NCBI GenBank assembly: GCA_016235555.1 | Contig: JACRKC010000073.1 | Span: 115,535-179,534, forward strand | Direction of reading: 5' to 3' | Origin: Verrucomicrobiota bacterium | GTDB taxonomy: Bacteria > Verrucomicrobiota > Verrucomicrobiia > Opitutales > Opitutaceae | DNA length: 64,000 nucleotides | Translations under genes and position numbers: made by a program | In this document: one piece after another, positions 35,750-45,121 of the stretch | Numbering within the stretch: the stretch's first letter is position 1 | Layout: each line of letters opens with the position of its first letter | The notes under the pieces: generated by a model | What the model was told of the DNA's origin: nothing | What the model saw: the letters and a program-made list of their open reading frames with translations, nothing else | The model's database searches: none

Positions 35750-37099
35750 TCACGCCACAAAACTGTAGTCGTAGGGTGCGCGCATCTCGCGTTGGAGATA
35801 CTGGTTCGCCTCGGCCGCATACTCGCCGATGAACCTCTCCGCGACGCCATCCCAGTTCAATTTGCGGCCCGTCCGCAGCGAAATCGCCCCGAGGTGGCAC
35901 ATCGACGCTGAGCGGTGCCCGGTCTCGACATCGCAGATCGGCGCCTTCCGCGAACGCACACAGTCGAAGAAATTTTCCATGTGGTTCTTGCTCTCGTAGA
36001 GCCGCACGGCGTTCGCCGGCAGCGGCGCCTTCAGGATGTCGGGATCGCTCGCGACGATGCGGTCGCGATTCACCCAGATCCAACCCTCGGTGCCCTCGAA
36101 CCGGATACCGTTGCGCTGGCCATCCGGCGTCACCTTGCCGCCGAAAATCGTGTCGTCGCGCGTCGTGTAGACGTTCAGCCGCACGCCGTTCGCGTAGGTA
36201 TAATTGATCTCGTAGTCGCTGAACGCATCGTAACCGCCCGCGATCGGGCGGGTCGACGGCCGCGACTCGACCCGGATCGGGTAATCGAGGCCGATCGCCC
36301 AGCACGCGATGTCCACGTGATGCGCGCCCCAGTCCGTCATCGTGCCGCCCGAGTAGTCATACCAGAAGCGAAACGTGCGGTGACAGCGCTCCTTCACGTA
36401 GTCGACGCGCGGCGCCTGCCCGAGCCAGTAGTCCCAGTTCAGCTCCGGCGGCACGGCCGACTTTGCGAACGGCCCCTCGCGCAATCCCGCCGGCAGCCAG
36501 ACGCTCGCCGTGTGCAGCCGACCGATCCGCTGATTGCGAATCAACTCGCACGCCTGCCGGAAACGCTGCGAGCTGCGCTGCTGTGTGCCCGTCTGCAACA
36601 CGATGCCGCTCTTCTTCACCGCGTCCACCAGGCGGCGGCCTTCGTCGACCGTGAGCGTCAGCGGCTTCTCCCCGTAGACATCCTTGCGCGCGCGCGCGCA
36701 CCCCAGATTCACCAGCGTGTGCCAGTGGTCCGGCGTGCCGTTGACGATCACCTGCACGTCGTCGCGCGCCAGCACCTCGCGGAAGTCCGCGTAGATTTTC
36801 GGTTCCTTCCCGTCGACCGCGAGAGTCTTGGCTGCCTTGGCCGCCTGCGAGGAGTCGACATCGCACACGGCCACCACATGGCCGTAGTTGGCGGCATTGC
36901 GGGCGTCGCCCGTGCCCATCCCGCCGCACCCGATGAGCGCGACGCCCGGCCGGTCGTTCGCCGCGAGCTTGCGCGGCCCCGGCGCGGCCGGCGCCGCCGC
37001 CGGCGGGCTCACGGTCTGGCACGCGGGAAAACCCGCGAGCACGACCGCGGCACCGGTGCCTTGGAGAAAAACACGACGCGAAAGCGGGGTCTGCTTCAT
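35750..37099 (-). CDS. Gfo/Idh/MocA-family oxidoreductase, Tat lipoprotein-like
   Basis: The 449-residue protein has a Tat motif (LSRRVFLQGTGAAVVLAG) followed by a possible lipobox cysteine (GFPAC). The Rossmann loop is VALIGCGGMGTGDA, then VIVNGTPDHWHTLVNLGCA and the signature DVYGEKPLT. The C-terminal domain has GGTMTDWGAHHVDIACWAIG and RKAPICDVETGHRSASMCHLG, as in other periplasmic members. It is similar in layout to the oxidoreductase at 13036 but clearly diverged. It stands alone. The substrate is probably a sugar derivative. Confidence 0.9.
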   Translation of the reverse strand: MKQTPLSRRVFLQGTGAAVVLAGFPACQTVSPPAAAPAAPGPRKLAANDRPGVALIGCGGMGTGDARNAANYGHVVAVCDVDSSQAAKAAKTLAVDGKEPKIYADFREVLARDDVQVIVNGTPDHWHTLVNLGCARARKDVYGEKPLTLTVDEGRRLVDAVKKSGIVLQTGTQQRSSQRFRQACELIRNQRIGRLHTASVWLPAGLREGPFAKSAVPPELNWDYWLGQAPRVDYVKERCHRTFRFWYDYSGGTMTDWGAHHVDIACWAIGLDYPIRVESRPSTRPIAGGYDAFSDYEINYTYANGVRLNVYTTRDDTIFGGKVTPDGQRNGIRFEGTEGWIWVNRDRIVASDPDILKAPLPANAVRLYESKNHMENFFDCVRSRKAPICDVETGHRSASMCHLGAISLRTGRKLNWDGVAERFIGEYAAEANQYLQREMRAPYDYSFVA

Positions 37100-37148
37100 G
37101 CCCCGAGCAAGGCGCGCTCAACGTCGCACCGCAACTGTTGTGTTGTTC

Positions 37149-37288
37149 GGGTGTGACTCGAACTGATGTCAGTGATTTGTCGCGGTGGTCCATGACCGCC
37201 GGACGAATCCCCCTGGCGCAACGACAGCGGTCATCGACCACCGCTACAACCGAGACATTCGAGAACTGGCATCAGTTTGAGTTACCCC
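37149..37288. mobile_element. MITE-like element, family M1, copy B, with 9-bp target duplication
   Basis: The 140-bp element begins GGGTGTGACTCGAACTGATG and ends CATCAGTTTGAGTTACCCC, which are inverted repeats of about 19 bp. An inner inverted pair is GCGGTGGTCCATGACCGCC and GGTCATCGACCACCGC. It is flanked by the identical 9-mers GTGTTGTTC at 37140-37148 and 37289-37297, a likely target duplication. It has no coding capacity. The rest of the gap to the next gene (37298-37570) shows nothing recognisable. Confidence 0.75.
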
Positions 37289-37570
37289 GTGTTGTTCTAC
37301 CGCGCGCCGGACTTTCCCCACTCCGCCGGCCCCGGCCCTCCCACGCAAAATCCGCGTGCAATCGGTCAACCGGTGCGCAGACGCCCGCGGCCGTTTGCGG
37401 AAAAATAACGACGTCTCCGCCGCACTGTTCTTCCCCTGGTCGCAGTGCGGAGGGAGTTGTATGCGCCACCCCCACGCTCCCCGCCGTCTCATGCCCCGCT
37501 TCGAGCGAAATCTTCCTGCGAAACACGCGCCGGTGTGTTTCCAAAAAGGCGCGACGCCGTCACATCGCCC

Positions 37571-39313
37571 ATGAAATCCAACCGGCTCTGCACGCTTCTG
37601 TTTCTGTTCGCCGCGTTCGTCCTGCGGGCGGAGAGCGAGCCGAAGCGCGAGGTATTCGAGAGCCCGACCCCGCCCGTCGCGTCGACCGAAATCGACCGGC
37701 TTGTTTTCCAACAACTCGCGGCGCTCGGTCTCCGCCCCGTGCTGTGCTCCGACGCGGTGTTCGTGCGCCGCGTCTATCTCGATGTCACCGGCACGCTGCC
37801 GACGGCCCAGGAAGCGCGCGACTTCATCCAAAACCCTGACAGCGCCAACAAACGCCGCGCACTGATCGAACGCCTGCTCACCCACGACCAGTTTGCCGAC
37901 TACTGGGCGATGAAGTGGGCCGACATCCTGCGCATCAAGGCCGAGTTTCCGGTCAACCTCTGGCCCAATGCCGCGCAGGCCTATCATCGCTGGGTGCGCG
38001 CCTCGCTCGCCACCAACAAACCCTACGACCAGTTCGCCCGCGAACTCCTCACCGCAAGTGGCAGCAACTTCCGCGTCGGCCCCGCCAATTTCTACCGCGC
38101 GATTCAAAATCGGAAACCCGACGGCATCGCCGGCGCCGTGGCGCTGGCGTTCCTCGGCGAACGCGCCGATGCGTGGCCCGCCGAAAAACTCGCCGGCATG
38201 GCCGCGTTTTTCGCGCAGGTCGGTTTCAAGCCCACCGGGGAGTGGAAGGAAGAGCACGTCTTCTGGGATCCGCTCGGCACGAGTGCCGCCGCGGGCAACA
38301 CCGCTCCGGGCCGCCCCGCCGTCGCGAACATCGGCCAACCTCCCGCGCCCGCTCCGGCGCCGGCCGCCGCGCCCGCCGCTCCTCCACCGCCTCCGCCCAC
38401 CGCGGGCATTTTCCCCGACGGCACCAAGGTCGACTTCCCGTCCAATCGCGACCCGCGCGAACTCTTCGCCGACTGGTTGATCACGCCGAAAAATCCCTGG
38501 TTCGCCCGCGCCATCTCCAATCGCGTGTGGGCCTGGCTCGTCGGTCGCGGCATCGTGCATGAGCCGGACGATTTTCGCGCTGACAACCCGCCGAGCAATC
38601 CCGCCCTCCTCGCCTACCTCCAGGCCGAACTCGTCTCGCACCAGTTCGATCTCCGCCACCTCTACCGCCTCATCCTGAACTCCGCGACCTACCAGCTCTC
38701 GTCCGTGCCGCGCGACACCTCGCCGGCCGCCGTCGCTCACTTCGCCAGCTATCCGCTCCGCCGGCTCGATGCGGAGGTGTTGATCGACGCGATCAACAAG
38801 ATCACCGGCACCACCGATCTCTACACGAGCCCGATTCCCGAACCCTTCACCTACATCCCCGCCGACATGCCCGCGGTCGCCATCGCCGATGGCAGCATCA
38901 CGAGTCCGTTCCTCGCCCTCTTCGGCCGCTCCGCCCGCGCGACCGGTTTCGAGAACGAGCGCGACAACAAGCCCGTGCCCGCCCAATGGCTGCACCTGCT
39001 CAACTCGAGCCACATCCAGCGCAAGCTCGACGAGAGCACCAAGCTCCGCGCGATTTTCGATTCCGGCCGCGGCCCTGCGCGCATCATCGAGGATCTCTAC
39101 CTCACGATCCTCTCCCGCCTGCCGTCGCCCGACGAAGTCAAGGCCCTCGAAAACATCGGCCAGTTCCAACCAGCCCGCCCGCCGCAAGCCGCGGCCAAGG
39201 GCAAACAGACTCCTCCGGCTCCTACGCGCCCCGTCGTCTTCAAACGCCGCGAGGACTGGATCGATATTTCCTGGGCGCTGTTCAACAGCTCCGAATTCGT
39301 TTTCCGCCACTAA
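37571..39313 (+). CDS. DUF1549/DUF1553 protein, exported
   Basis: The 580-residue protein has a signal peptide (LCTLLFLFAAFVLRAES), a DUF1549 domain (EIDRLVFQQLAALGLRPV; FVRRVYLDVTGTLPTAQEAR; YWAMKWADILR; about residues 40-220), a Pro/Ala linker (about 258-275) and a DUF1553 domain (WFARAISNRVWAWLVGRGIV; LRHLYRLILNSATYQLSS; PLRRLDAEVLIDAINKITG). Such proteins are abundant in Planctomycetota and Verrucomicrobiota and are encoded beside DUF1501 proteins, as here. The linker lacks the DUF1553-type cytochrome often seen. Function is unknown but is linked to polysaccharide use in those phyla. Confidence 0.88.
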   Translation: MKSNRLCTLLFLFAAFVLRAESEPKREVFESPTPPVASTEIDRLVFQQLAALGLRPVLCSDAVFVRRVYLDVTGTLPTAQEARDFIQNPDSANKRRALIERLLTHDQFADYWAMKWADILRIKAEFPVNLWPNAAQAYHRWVRASLATNKPYDQFARELLTASGSNFRVGPANFYRAIQNRKPDGIAGAVALAFLGERADAWPAEKLAGMAAFFAQVGFKPTGEWKEEHVFWDPLGTSAAAGNTAPGRPAVANIGQPPAPAPAPAAAPAAPPPPPPTAGIFPDGTKVDFPSNRDPRELFADWLITPKNPWFARAISNRVWAWLVGRGIVHEPDDFRADNPPSNPALLAYLQAELVSHQFDLRHLYRLILNSATYQLSSVPRDTSPAAVAHFASYPLRRLDAEVLIDAINKITGTTDLYTSPIPEPFTYIPADMPAVAIADGSITSPFLALFGRSARATGFENERDNKPVPAQWLHLLNSSHIQRKLDESTKLRAIFDSGRGPARIIEDLYLTILSRLPSPDEVKALENIGQFQPARPPQAAAKGKQTPPAPTRPVVFKRREDWIDISWALFNSSEFVFRH

Positions 39314-39338
39314 GCCTCCGCCGCACCCAAAGGTCCCC

Positions 39339-40733
39339 ATGCACGCCAAGTCACACCCCGGTTTCACCTCCGCCAATCCGATGGGCGTCAGCCTCAGCCT
39401 GCCGATGACCCGCCGCGACGCCCTGCGCGTCGGCCTCTTCAGCACCGCGGGCCTCCTGCTCGCCGACGGCACGATGCTTCGTGCCGGCGAAGTCCCCGCC
39501 GCCCCGCGTGCCGCGCCCGCGATCAAACCGAAGGCCCGGTCCGTCATCCAGATTTTCCTCTGGGGCGGCATGTCGCACATCGACACGTGGGACCCCAAAC
39601 CCGACGCCGGCTACGACTACATGGGCGAGTTCGCCAAGGCCATTCCGACCAACGTCGACGGCATCCAGATCGGCGAACTTTTCCCGCAGCTCGCGAAACA
39701 GGCCGACAAATACGCGCTCATCCGCAGCATGACGCATCGCAACAACGGCCACGAGACCGCCGCCTACCTCATGCAGACGGCGCACGCGCCCGGCGAGCGG
39801 CTGGCCTACCCGAGCGTCGGCGCCGTGTTTTCGCACTTCAAGAGCGTCGGCTACAAGGGCCTCATCCCGCCCTACGTCGTGCTCACCCAGCCGCAGGGCC
39901 GCTTCTCCGAGGAGGGTTTCCTCGGTCCGAGGATGAAACCCTTCGCCACGGGCGGCGACCCGAGCGCGCCGCGCTTTGAAGTCGAGGGCGTCGTCTCCCG
40001 CGGCGTCGCGGATGCGCGCCAGAAGAGCCGCCGCGAACTCCTCGGCAAGATGGACACGATGGGCCACGCGATGGCCGCCAGCCCGCAACTCGTCGCCTCC
40101 GAGGAGGCGAAGAAGCAGGCTTACGAACTCATCCTCGGCCCGGGCCGCGAGGTGTTCGACTTGTCGAAGGAAAAACCCGAACTGCGCGACCGCTACGGCC
40201 GCCACACCTTCGGACAAGACTGTCTCGCCGCGCGCCGCCTCGTCGAAGCCGGCGTGCCTTATATCGTCATCAACTATCCCGGTGGCTGGGACACCCATAG
40301 CAACCATTTCGCCACGATGCGCCGCCAGTGCCCGCAACTCGACCAGGGCCTCGCGATGCTGCTCCAGGATCTGCAGGATCACGGTCTGCTCGAAAGCACC
40401 ATCGTCTGGTGCTGCGGCGAGTTTGGCCGCGGACCGAAAGTCGACTGGCAGCCACCGTGGAATGGCGGTCGCAACCACTACGGCAACGTCTTCACGTCAC
40501 TCGTCGCCGGTGGCGGTTTCAAGGGCGGCCACCTCGTCGGCGCCTCCGACAGACGCGCCGAGGAAGTGAAGGATCGTCCGGTCTATCCCACCGATCTGCT
40601 CGGTAGCATCTACGCGCTCGGCGGCATCGATGCGACCGCCAAACTCCCGCACCCGATGGGCGCCGAGGCCCACGTCCTGCCTGCCGCCGCCGAAGGCGCC
40701 AAGTCCGGCGGACTGCTCACGGAGATCATGTGA
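39339..40733 (+). CDS. DUF1501 sulfatase-like protein, Tat-exported
   Basis: The 464-residue protein begins with a Tat-like leader (MTRRDALRVGLFSTAGLLLADG). The DUF1501 domain follows: SVIQIFLWGGMSHIDTWDPK, LIRSMTHRNNGHETAAYLM, YIVINYPGGWDTHSN, ESTIVWCCGEFGRGPKVDW, GRNHYGNVFTSLVAGGGFKGG and VYPTDLLGSIYALGGID. The domain belongs to the alkaline phosphatase/sulfatase superfamily by fold. It lies 25 bp after the DUF1549/1553 gene and overlaps the next start (TGATG), so the three genes form an operon. Confidence 0.9.
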   Translation: MHAKSHPGFTSANPMGVSLSLPMTRRDALRVGLFSTAGLLLADGTMLRAGEVPAAPRAAPAIKPKARSVIQIFLWGGMSHIDTWDPKPDAGYDYMGEFAKAIPTNVDGIQIGELFPQLAKQADKYALIRSMTHRNNGHETAAYLMQTAHAPGERLAYPSVGAVFSHFKSVGYKGLIPPYVVLTQPQGRFSEEGFLGPRMKPFATGGDPSAPRFEVEGVVSRGVADARQKSRRELLGKMDTMGHAMAASPQLVASEEAKKQAYELILGPGREVFDLSKEKPELRDRYGRHTFGQDCLAARRLVEAGVPYIVINYPGGWDTHSNHFATMRRQCPQLDQGLAMLLQDLQDHGLLESTIVWCCGEFGRGPKVDWQPPWNGGRNHYGNVFTSLVAGGGFKGGHLVGASDRRAEEVKDRPVYPTDLLGSIYALGGIDATAKLPHPMGAEAHVLPAAAEGAKSGGLLTEIM

Positions 40734-42922
40734 TGAACAACTCAGCCTCCTCGCACCCTCCTGTGGGGCGGGTCTTTGACCCGCCCTCGTCCACCCGCGG
40801 CCCGCGCCGAGCGGGTCACAGACCCGCCCTGCTCACCTACGCCACCGTCGCGCTCACCCTCGCGTTTGTCACCGCGGCCCACGCCCAGAGCCGTCCCTAC
40901 ATCGGCTACGCCTACCCCGCCGGCGGTCAGGTCGGCACCACGGTCAGCGTCCGCATCGGCGGCCAGGAACTCGACGAAGCCTCCGCCGTGCTCGTGACGG
41001 GCAGCGGCGTCACCGGCACGATCACCGCGTGTTTCCGCCGCCTCAACAACCAGGAGATCCAGTTGCTGCGCGAACAACTCACGGAGTTGCGCCGCAACAA
41101 GACGCCCGACGATGCCACCAAGGCGCACATCGCCCGGATCGAACGGCGCATCGGCGAATGGGTCCAGCAGCCCGCCTGCGCCTCGATCGCGAGCCTCGTG
41201 ATGGTTGATCTCACGATTTCGCCTGACGCCGAGCCCGGTCCGCGCGAACTCCGCGTGCTCACCCCGCGCGGCGTTTCCTGCCCGCTGGTTTTTCAGATCG
41301 GCCAGCTCCCTGAAACCGCCCGCAAGCCGATGCTCACCGCGCCGATTCAAATCCTCGGCAAGGAGGCGCAGGCCCTGCGCAAGCGCCCGCCGGCCGAGGG
41401 CGAGGTCCGCCTCACGCTGCCCGGCACGGCCAACGGCCAGATCGCGTCCGGTGAAATCAACCGCTACCGCTTCGCGGCGAGCCAGGGCCAGCGCCTGGTG
41501 GTCGCCGTGCAGGCCCGCGCCCTCGTGCCGTTCATCGCCGACGCCGTGCCGGGCTGGTTCCAACCCGTCTTGAAAATCCTCGATGCCCAGGGCCGCGAGG
41601 TCGCCTACAACGACGACTTCCGTTTCAAACCCGATCCCGTGATCGTGTTTGAGGTGCCGCAGGACGGCGACTACGTGATCGCCATCCACGACAGCCTGTT
41701 CCGCGGACGCGAGGATTTCGTCTACCGCCTCACCGCCGGTGAACTGCCCTTCGTGACGAGCGTCTTCCCGCTCGGCGGCCAGATCGGCACCGCGCTGCCG
41801 CCCAGCATCGGCGGCATCAACGTCTCCGACGCCGACCTCGCCGGCATGACCAACCTCACGCAGCCCGGCGTCCGCTGGCTCGCGGCCAGCCGCCTCGGCG
41901 TCGAGTCGAACCGCGTGCCCTTCGCGCTCGAGCCGCTGCCCGACACTTCCGAGCGCGAATCCAACGACACGCCGGCAACCGCCCAGCCGATCACGCTGCC
42001 CGTCGTCGTCAACGGCCGCATCGACCGCACGGATGACTGGGACGTCTATCAATTCACCGGCCGTGCCGGCCAGAGTGTCGTCGTCGAAGTCGAGGCGCGC
42101 CGGCTCGATTCGCCGCTCGATTCGATCGTGAAACTCACGGATGCGACCGGAAAGGTGATCGCCTTCAACGACGATCGCGAAGATCCGGTCGCCGGCCTCA
42201 ACACCCATCACGCCGATTCCTACTTCCTGACCAAACTGCCGGCGGACGGCGCGTATTTCGTCCATATCGGCGACACCGCGCGCAAAGGCGGCGGGGAATA
42301 CGGCTACCGCCTGCGCATCAGCGGGCCGCGCCCGGATTTCGCCCTGCGGGTCGTGCCTTCCAGCCTCACCGTCCCGGTCAACGGCACCGGCGCCGTCACC
42401 GTCTACGTCGACCGCCGCGACGGCTTCGCCGGCCCGGTGAAACTCGCGCTCGCGAACCCTCCGGCGGGTTTCTCCGCCCAGCCCGCGACCATCCCCGCGA
42501 ACCAAAACAACGTGCGCCTCGCCCTCCGTGGCGCGCCCAAGGCCACCACCGCTCCGGTCACGCTGGCCATCACCGGCAGCGCCCGGATCGCCGACAAGGA
42601 CCTCGTGCGCGACGCCGTCGCCGCCGAAGATCGGATGCAGGCGTTTCTCTGGCGCCAGTTGGTGCCCGCACGGGACTTCCAGATGGTGGTCTTTGATCGC
42701 AACAACCCGCCCGCGCCAAAACGCGTGCCGCCGGAACGTCCCGCCGTCGCCGCCTCACCGGCCGATGCCTCCGCTCCGGCCGCCAACGCCGCCGCGAAGC
42801 AAAAATTCACCAAGCAGCAAATCGCCGGCCGCCTGCGCCAGCTTCGGTTGCTCTACGAAGAGGGGCTGCTCAGCGACCCGTTCTACCTCGCCAAGGTTGC
42901 CGAATGCGACGCCGCGTCCTGA
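40733..42922 (+). CDS. Large exported protein with PPC-type domains
   Basis: The ATG at 40733 overlaps the DUF1501 stop; a GTG at 40730 is also in frame. The 729-residue protein has a signal segment (LLTYATVALTLAFVTAAHAQ), an IPT-like start (YAYPAGGQVGTTVSVRIGG) and two bacterial pre-peptidase C-terminal domains (about residues 235-340 and 400-540, the latter with ESNDTPATAQPITLPVVVNG, DDWDVYQFTGRAGQSVVVEV and DAYFVHIGD-type ends). The N-terminal 30 residues before the signal are encoded by a palindromic repeat. It is the third member of the DUF1549/1501 operon and probably helps bind polymers at the cell surface. Its exact function is unknown. Confidence 0.82.
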   Translation: MNNSASSHPPVGRVFDPPSSTRGPRRAGHRPALLTYATVALTLAFVTAAHAQSRPYIGYAYPAGGQVGTTVSVRIGGQELDEASAVLVTGSGVTGTITACFRRLNNQEIQLLREQLTELRRNKTPDDATKAHIARIERRIGEWVQQPACASIASLVMVDLTISPDAEPGPRELRVLTPRGVSCPLVFQIGQLPETARKPMLTAPIQILGKEAQALRKRPPAEGEVRLTLPGTANGQIASGEINRYRFAASQGQRLVVAVQARALVPFIADAVPGWFQPVLKILDAQGREVAYNDDFRFKPDPVIVFEVPQDGDYVIAIHDSLFRGREDFVYRLTAGELPFVTSVFPLGGQIGTALPPSIGGINVSDADLAGMTNLTQPGVRWLAASRLGVESNRVPFALEPLPDTSERESNDTPATAQPITLPVVVNGRIDRTDDWDVYQFTGRAGQSVVVEVEARRLDSPLDSIVKLTDATGKVIAFNDDREDPVAGLNTHHADSYFLTKLPADGAYFVHIGDTARKGGGEYGYRLRISGPRPDFALRVVPSSLTVPVNGTGAVTVYVDRRDGFAGPVKLALANPPAGFSAQPATIPANQNNVRLALRGAPKATTAPVTLAITGSARIADKDLVRDAVAAEDRMQAFLWRQLVPARDFQMVVFDRNNPPAPKRVPPERPAVAASPADASAPAANAAAKQKFTKQQIAGRLRQLRLLYEEGLLSDPFYLAKVAECDAAS
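40766..40829. repeat. Palindromic repeat in frame in a signal-peptide leader
   Basis: GGGCGGGTCTTTGACCCGC (40766-40784) and GCGGGTCACAGACCCGCCC (40811-40829) are inverted copies with one mismatch, and each arm is itself a palindrome. The element lies inside the coding sequence of the PPC-domain protein (residues about 12-33) and encodes the VGRVFDPPSS...GHRPA stretch ahead of the hydrophobic core. Confidence 0.7.
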
Positions 42923-42999
42923 CCCCAGGCCCGACACTCCGCCCTCCCAAGCAGACGAATCCAGCGCGTGTAAGACAAACCGGGGACAACGGGAGCCGA

Positions 43000-43083
43000 G
43001 GTGGGCGGGCACGTCCCCGTGCCCGCATGGGACGGAGCGATTATGACCGCCGAAATGCCGGCAGAGGGACGTGCCCGCCCACC
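43000..43083. repeat. Palindromic repeat upstream of the tRNA-Tyr gene
   Basis: The 18-bp arms GGTGGGCGGGCACGTCCC and GGGACGTGCCCGCCCACC are perfect, around a 48-bp centre that contains a CATGACCGCC-like stretch. The element lies in the 290-bp gap between the PPC gene and tRNA-Tyr. I see nothing else there except the tRNA promoter region. Confidence 0.7.
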
Positions 43084-43212
43084 CCACGCCCACCGTGCGA
43101 CCCGGCCGCGCGAGGACTGCCGTCGGTTTGTGTTGCCCCCGAATCCAGCAACCTGACGAAAAAAACCTTGCGGACCGCCAGCCGAGCCGAGAATTTCCGC
43201 CCTCTTTCGGTC

Positions 43213-43299
<87 letters not shown>

Positions 43300-44546
43300 T
43301 TCCGGAACTCGCCTTTACCTCTGTAACCAGCTCCGTAACGAGCGCTTTAAGGCGGCCCATCAAATCAGCCAGTGCGAAGCCTTTTCCGGCCTTTTGTGCG
43401 TTGCTGAGTGCGTCGGCGGTCAGATCAGGCAGCTTGAGCACTTCCGGCCGCAACGTCAGCGCCGCCGCATCAGTGTATGCCTTGGCGGTCAAATTCGCGT
43501 CCGAATGCCCAAGCAACTCCTGCGCGCTGCGCTGATTCAGCCCATGCCGTGCGCCCAGCGTCTGGAAGGTCTTGCGGAACGCCTGAAAATTGACGACCCG
43601 CCCGGCCGCGTCCCGCCGCTCGATCCCCGCCGACGACAGATCCCGCTTGAACGCTTCCCACGTCGGAAAGATTCCGTCAAAAACCCGCTCCTTTCGCTCC
43701 GCCCCCACCGCGTCACGCACCGCGACGAACGCCGCCACCGCGACCGGATGCAGCGGAACCACACGGTCCGCCCGGTCTTTTGTGCCGGACTCGCGCAGGC
43801 GCACGTGCGGCGCGTCCCCGGTCAGTTCCACGTCCGACCAGAGCAGCCCCTTCAACTCCCCTTTCCGCAGCCCCGTATAGGTCAATACCTGATACGCGCA
43901 GACGCGCTGTGTCCGCAAGGCGAACAGGCGCCGCAAATCCCCTTCCGTATACGCCCGCGTCGGTTTCAGCTGCCGGCCCCGGGCGTTGATCTTGCCGATC
44001 TTGGCCAGTGGATTCGCCTCGATGACCTCTGCGCGCACCAGCCAGTTCAGGAACGCGTGGACTGAGGTCTCGTATTCCTTCCGCGTTTTAACCGCACCCT
44101 TCAGACCCGCCCGCCACGCAACGAAACCCTGCGGCTTCATGTCGCCCGTCACGGTCCAACCCGTAACGTCAAAACAGTTACGGATTCGGCGCAACGTTGC
44201 CTTCACATGCTTTTCCCGGCACCCCTGCGCCGTCAGGTCGCACCGGTAAGTCACAAGCAACCCCGACAGTTTCGCCCGCTCATCTTCCCTTTTCGTCGCC
44301 AGCCCCGCCGCTTCACGCTGCGCTTGCACGATCAGCTCGCGAAGCTTCACCCGCGCCACCGCCGCGTCCGTCGTCTGTAGTCCCACCGTCACCACGCGAC
44401 CACCACGCCCCAACGAGTATCGCCCGGAATACAGTTTCGACCGGTTCCGCTTCCCGTTGACTCGCCGCGAGGCTCTGAAAATATACTCCGTCATTGGCAA
44501 CTACCAAGCAGCACACCGCTAATCGACCTGCAAGCTTAAAACATCA

Positions 44547-44747
44547 ATGAATGCTAAAAAGCGACTTACAATATCGCTGCCGGAACATATCGCCGAAGAG
44601 ATAGCCGCACGCTGTGCACACATCGACAGCAATCCGACCGAATACGCGACCGATGTTATACGGTGGTGGTATGGCGAAGGCTGCCCCTCAATATCCCGGG
44701 AAGAAGAACAGCTCCGAAAAACCAACGTCGCTAAACGTGCGTCTTGA
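44547..44747 (+). CDS. Ribbon-helix-helix DNA-binding protein
   Basis: The 66-residue protein has a CopG/Arc-type ribbon-helix-helix: the beta strand KRLTISLPEHI (residues 5-15), helix A (AEEIAARCAHI) and a Pro turn followed by helix B (TEYATDVIRWWYG). RHH dimers bind short palindromes. It diverges from the integrase gene, with a 52-bp gap that should hold both promoters. It is the only evident DNA-binding regulator in the prophage, so it is the best candidate to bind the six 16-bp palindromes found only in this element (one lies 24 bp after its stop). This link is an inference. Confidence 0.75.
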   Translation: MNAKKRLTISLPEHIAEEIAARCAHIDSNPTEYATDVIRWWYGEGCPSISREEEQLRKTNVAKRAS

Positions 44748-44770
44748 GCTTCCCCGACGGCGCCCCTTTG

Positions 44771-44786
44771 GTTACGACGTTGTAAC
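44771..44786. promoter_or_regulatory. Prophage palindrome site 1
   Basis: GTTACGACGTTGTAAC, a 16-bp palindrome with one mismatched pair. It lies between the RHH gene and the small membrane protein gene, 48 bp ahead of the latter's start. Confidence 0.65.
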
Positions 44787-44834
44787 TAGACGGCCAAAAC
44801 AAGCCGCGCTTACCTTCCAAACAGTAGCACCCTA

Positions 44835-45092
44835 ATGAACCACTACGCAATTACCCCTGCCGAACTCCCAGCCTACGGTCATTTCGTCCTGTGGCTCTAC
44901 AGTAACGCAGGAATAGTGCTGACACTGTCCTTACTTTACTTCGCGTTCTACGTCTTTTTCGTCTACCTCTGCCTAACAACCGAACAAGGCATTGACCGCC
45001 TCACATGGCTACACGTCATTATTTTCGTGCCGTTTTTCGGCATCGTGCTCTTTCTCGCACACTCCTTGCGCCGTCTGAGTCGCCAGACTTGA
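44835..45092 (+). CDS. Small two-helix membrane protein of the prophage
   Basis: The 85-residue protein has two long hydrophobic segments (GIVLTLSLLYFAFYVFFVYL, about 29-48, and HVIIFVPFFGIVLFLAHSL, about 61-79) and a short basic tail (RRLSRQT). I recognise no family. It follows the RHH gene on the plus strand and ends facing the Zot gene. Small membrane proteins of inoviruses can act in immunity (superinfection exclusion) or assembly; which applies here is not evident. Confidence 0.65.
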   Translation: MNHYAITPAELPAYGHFVLWLYSNAGIVLTLSLLYFAFYVFFVYLCLTTEQGIDRLTWLHVIIFVPFFGIVLFLAHSLRRLSRQT

Positions 45093-45097
45093 GCGCA

Positions 45098-45113
45098 GTT
45101 ACGACGTTGTAAC
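45098..45113. promoter_or_regulatory. Prophage palindrome site 2
   Basis: GTTACGACGTTGTAAC, identical to site 1. It lies in the 29-bp gap between two convergent genes, so a simple promoter role is less obvious here than at the other sites. Confidence 0.6.
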
Positions 45114-45121
45114 TTTACCGG

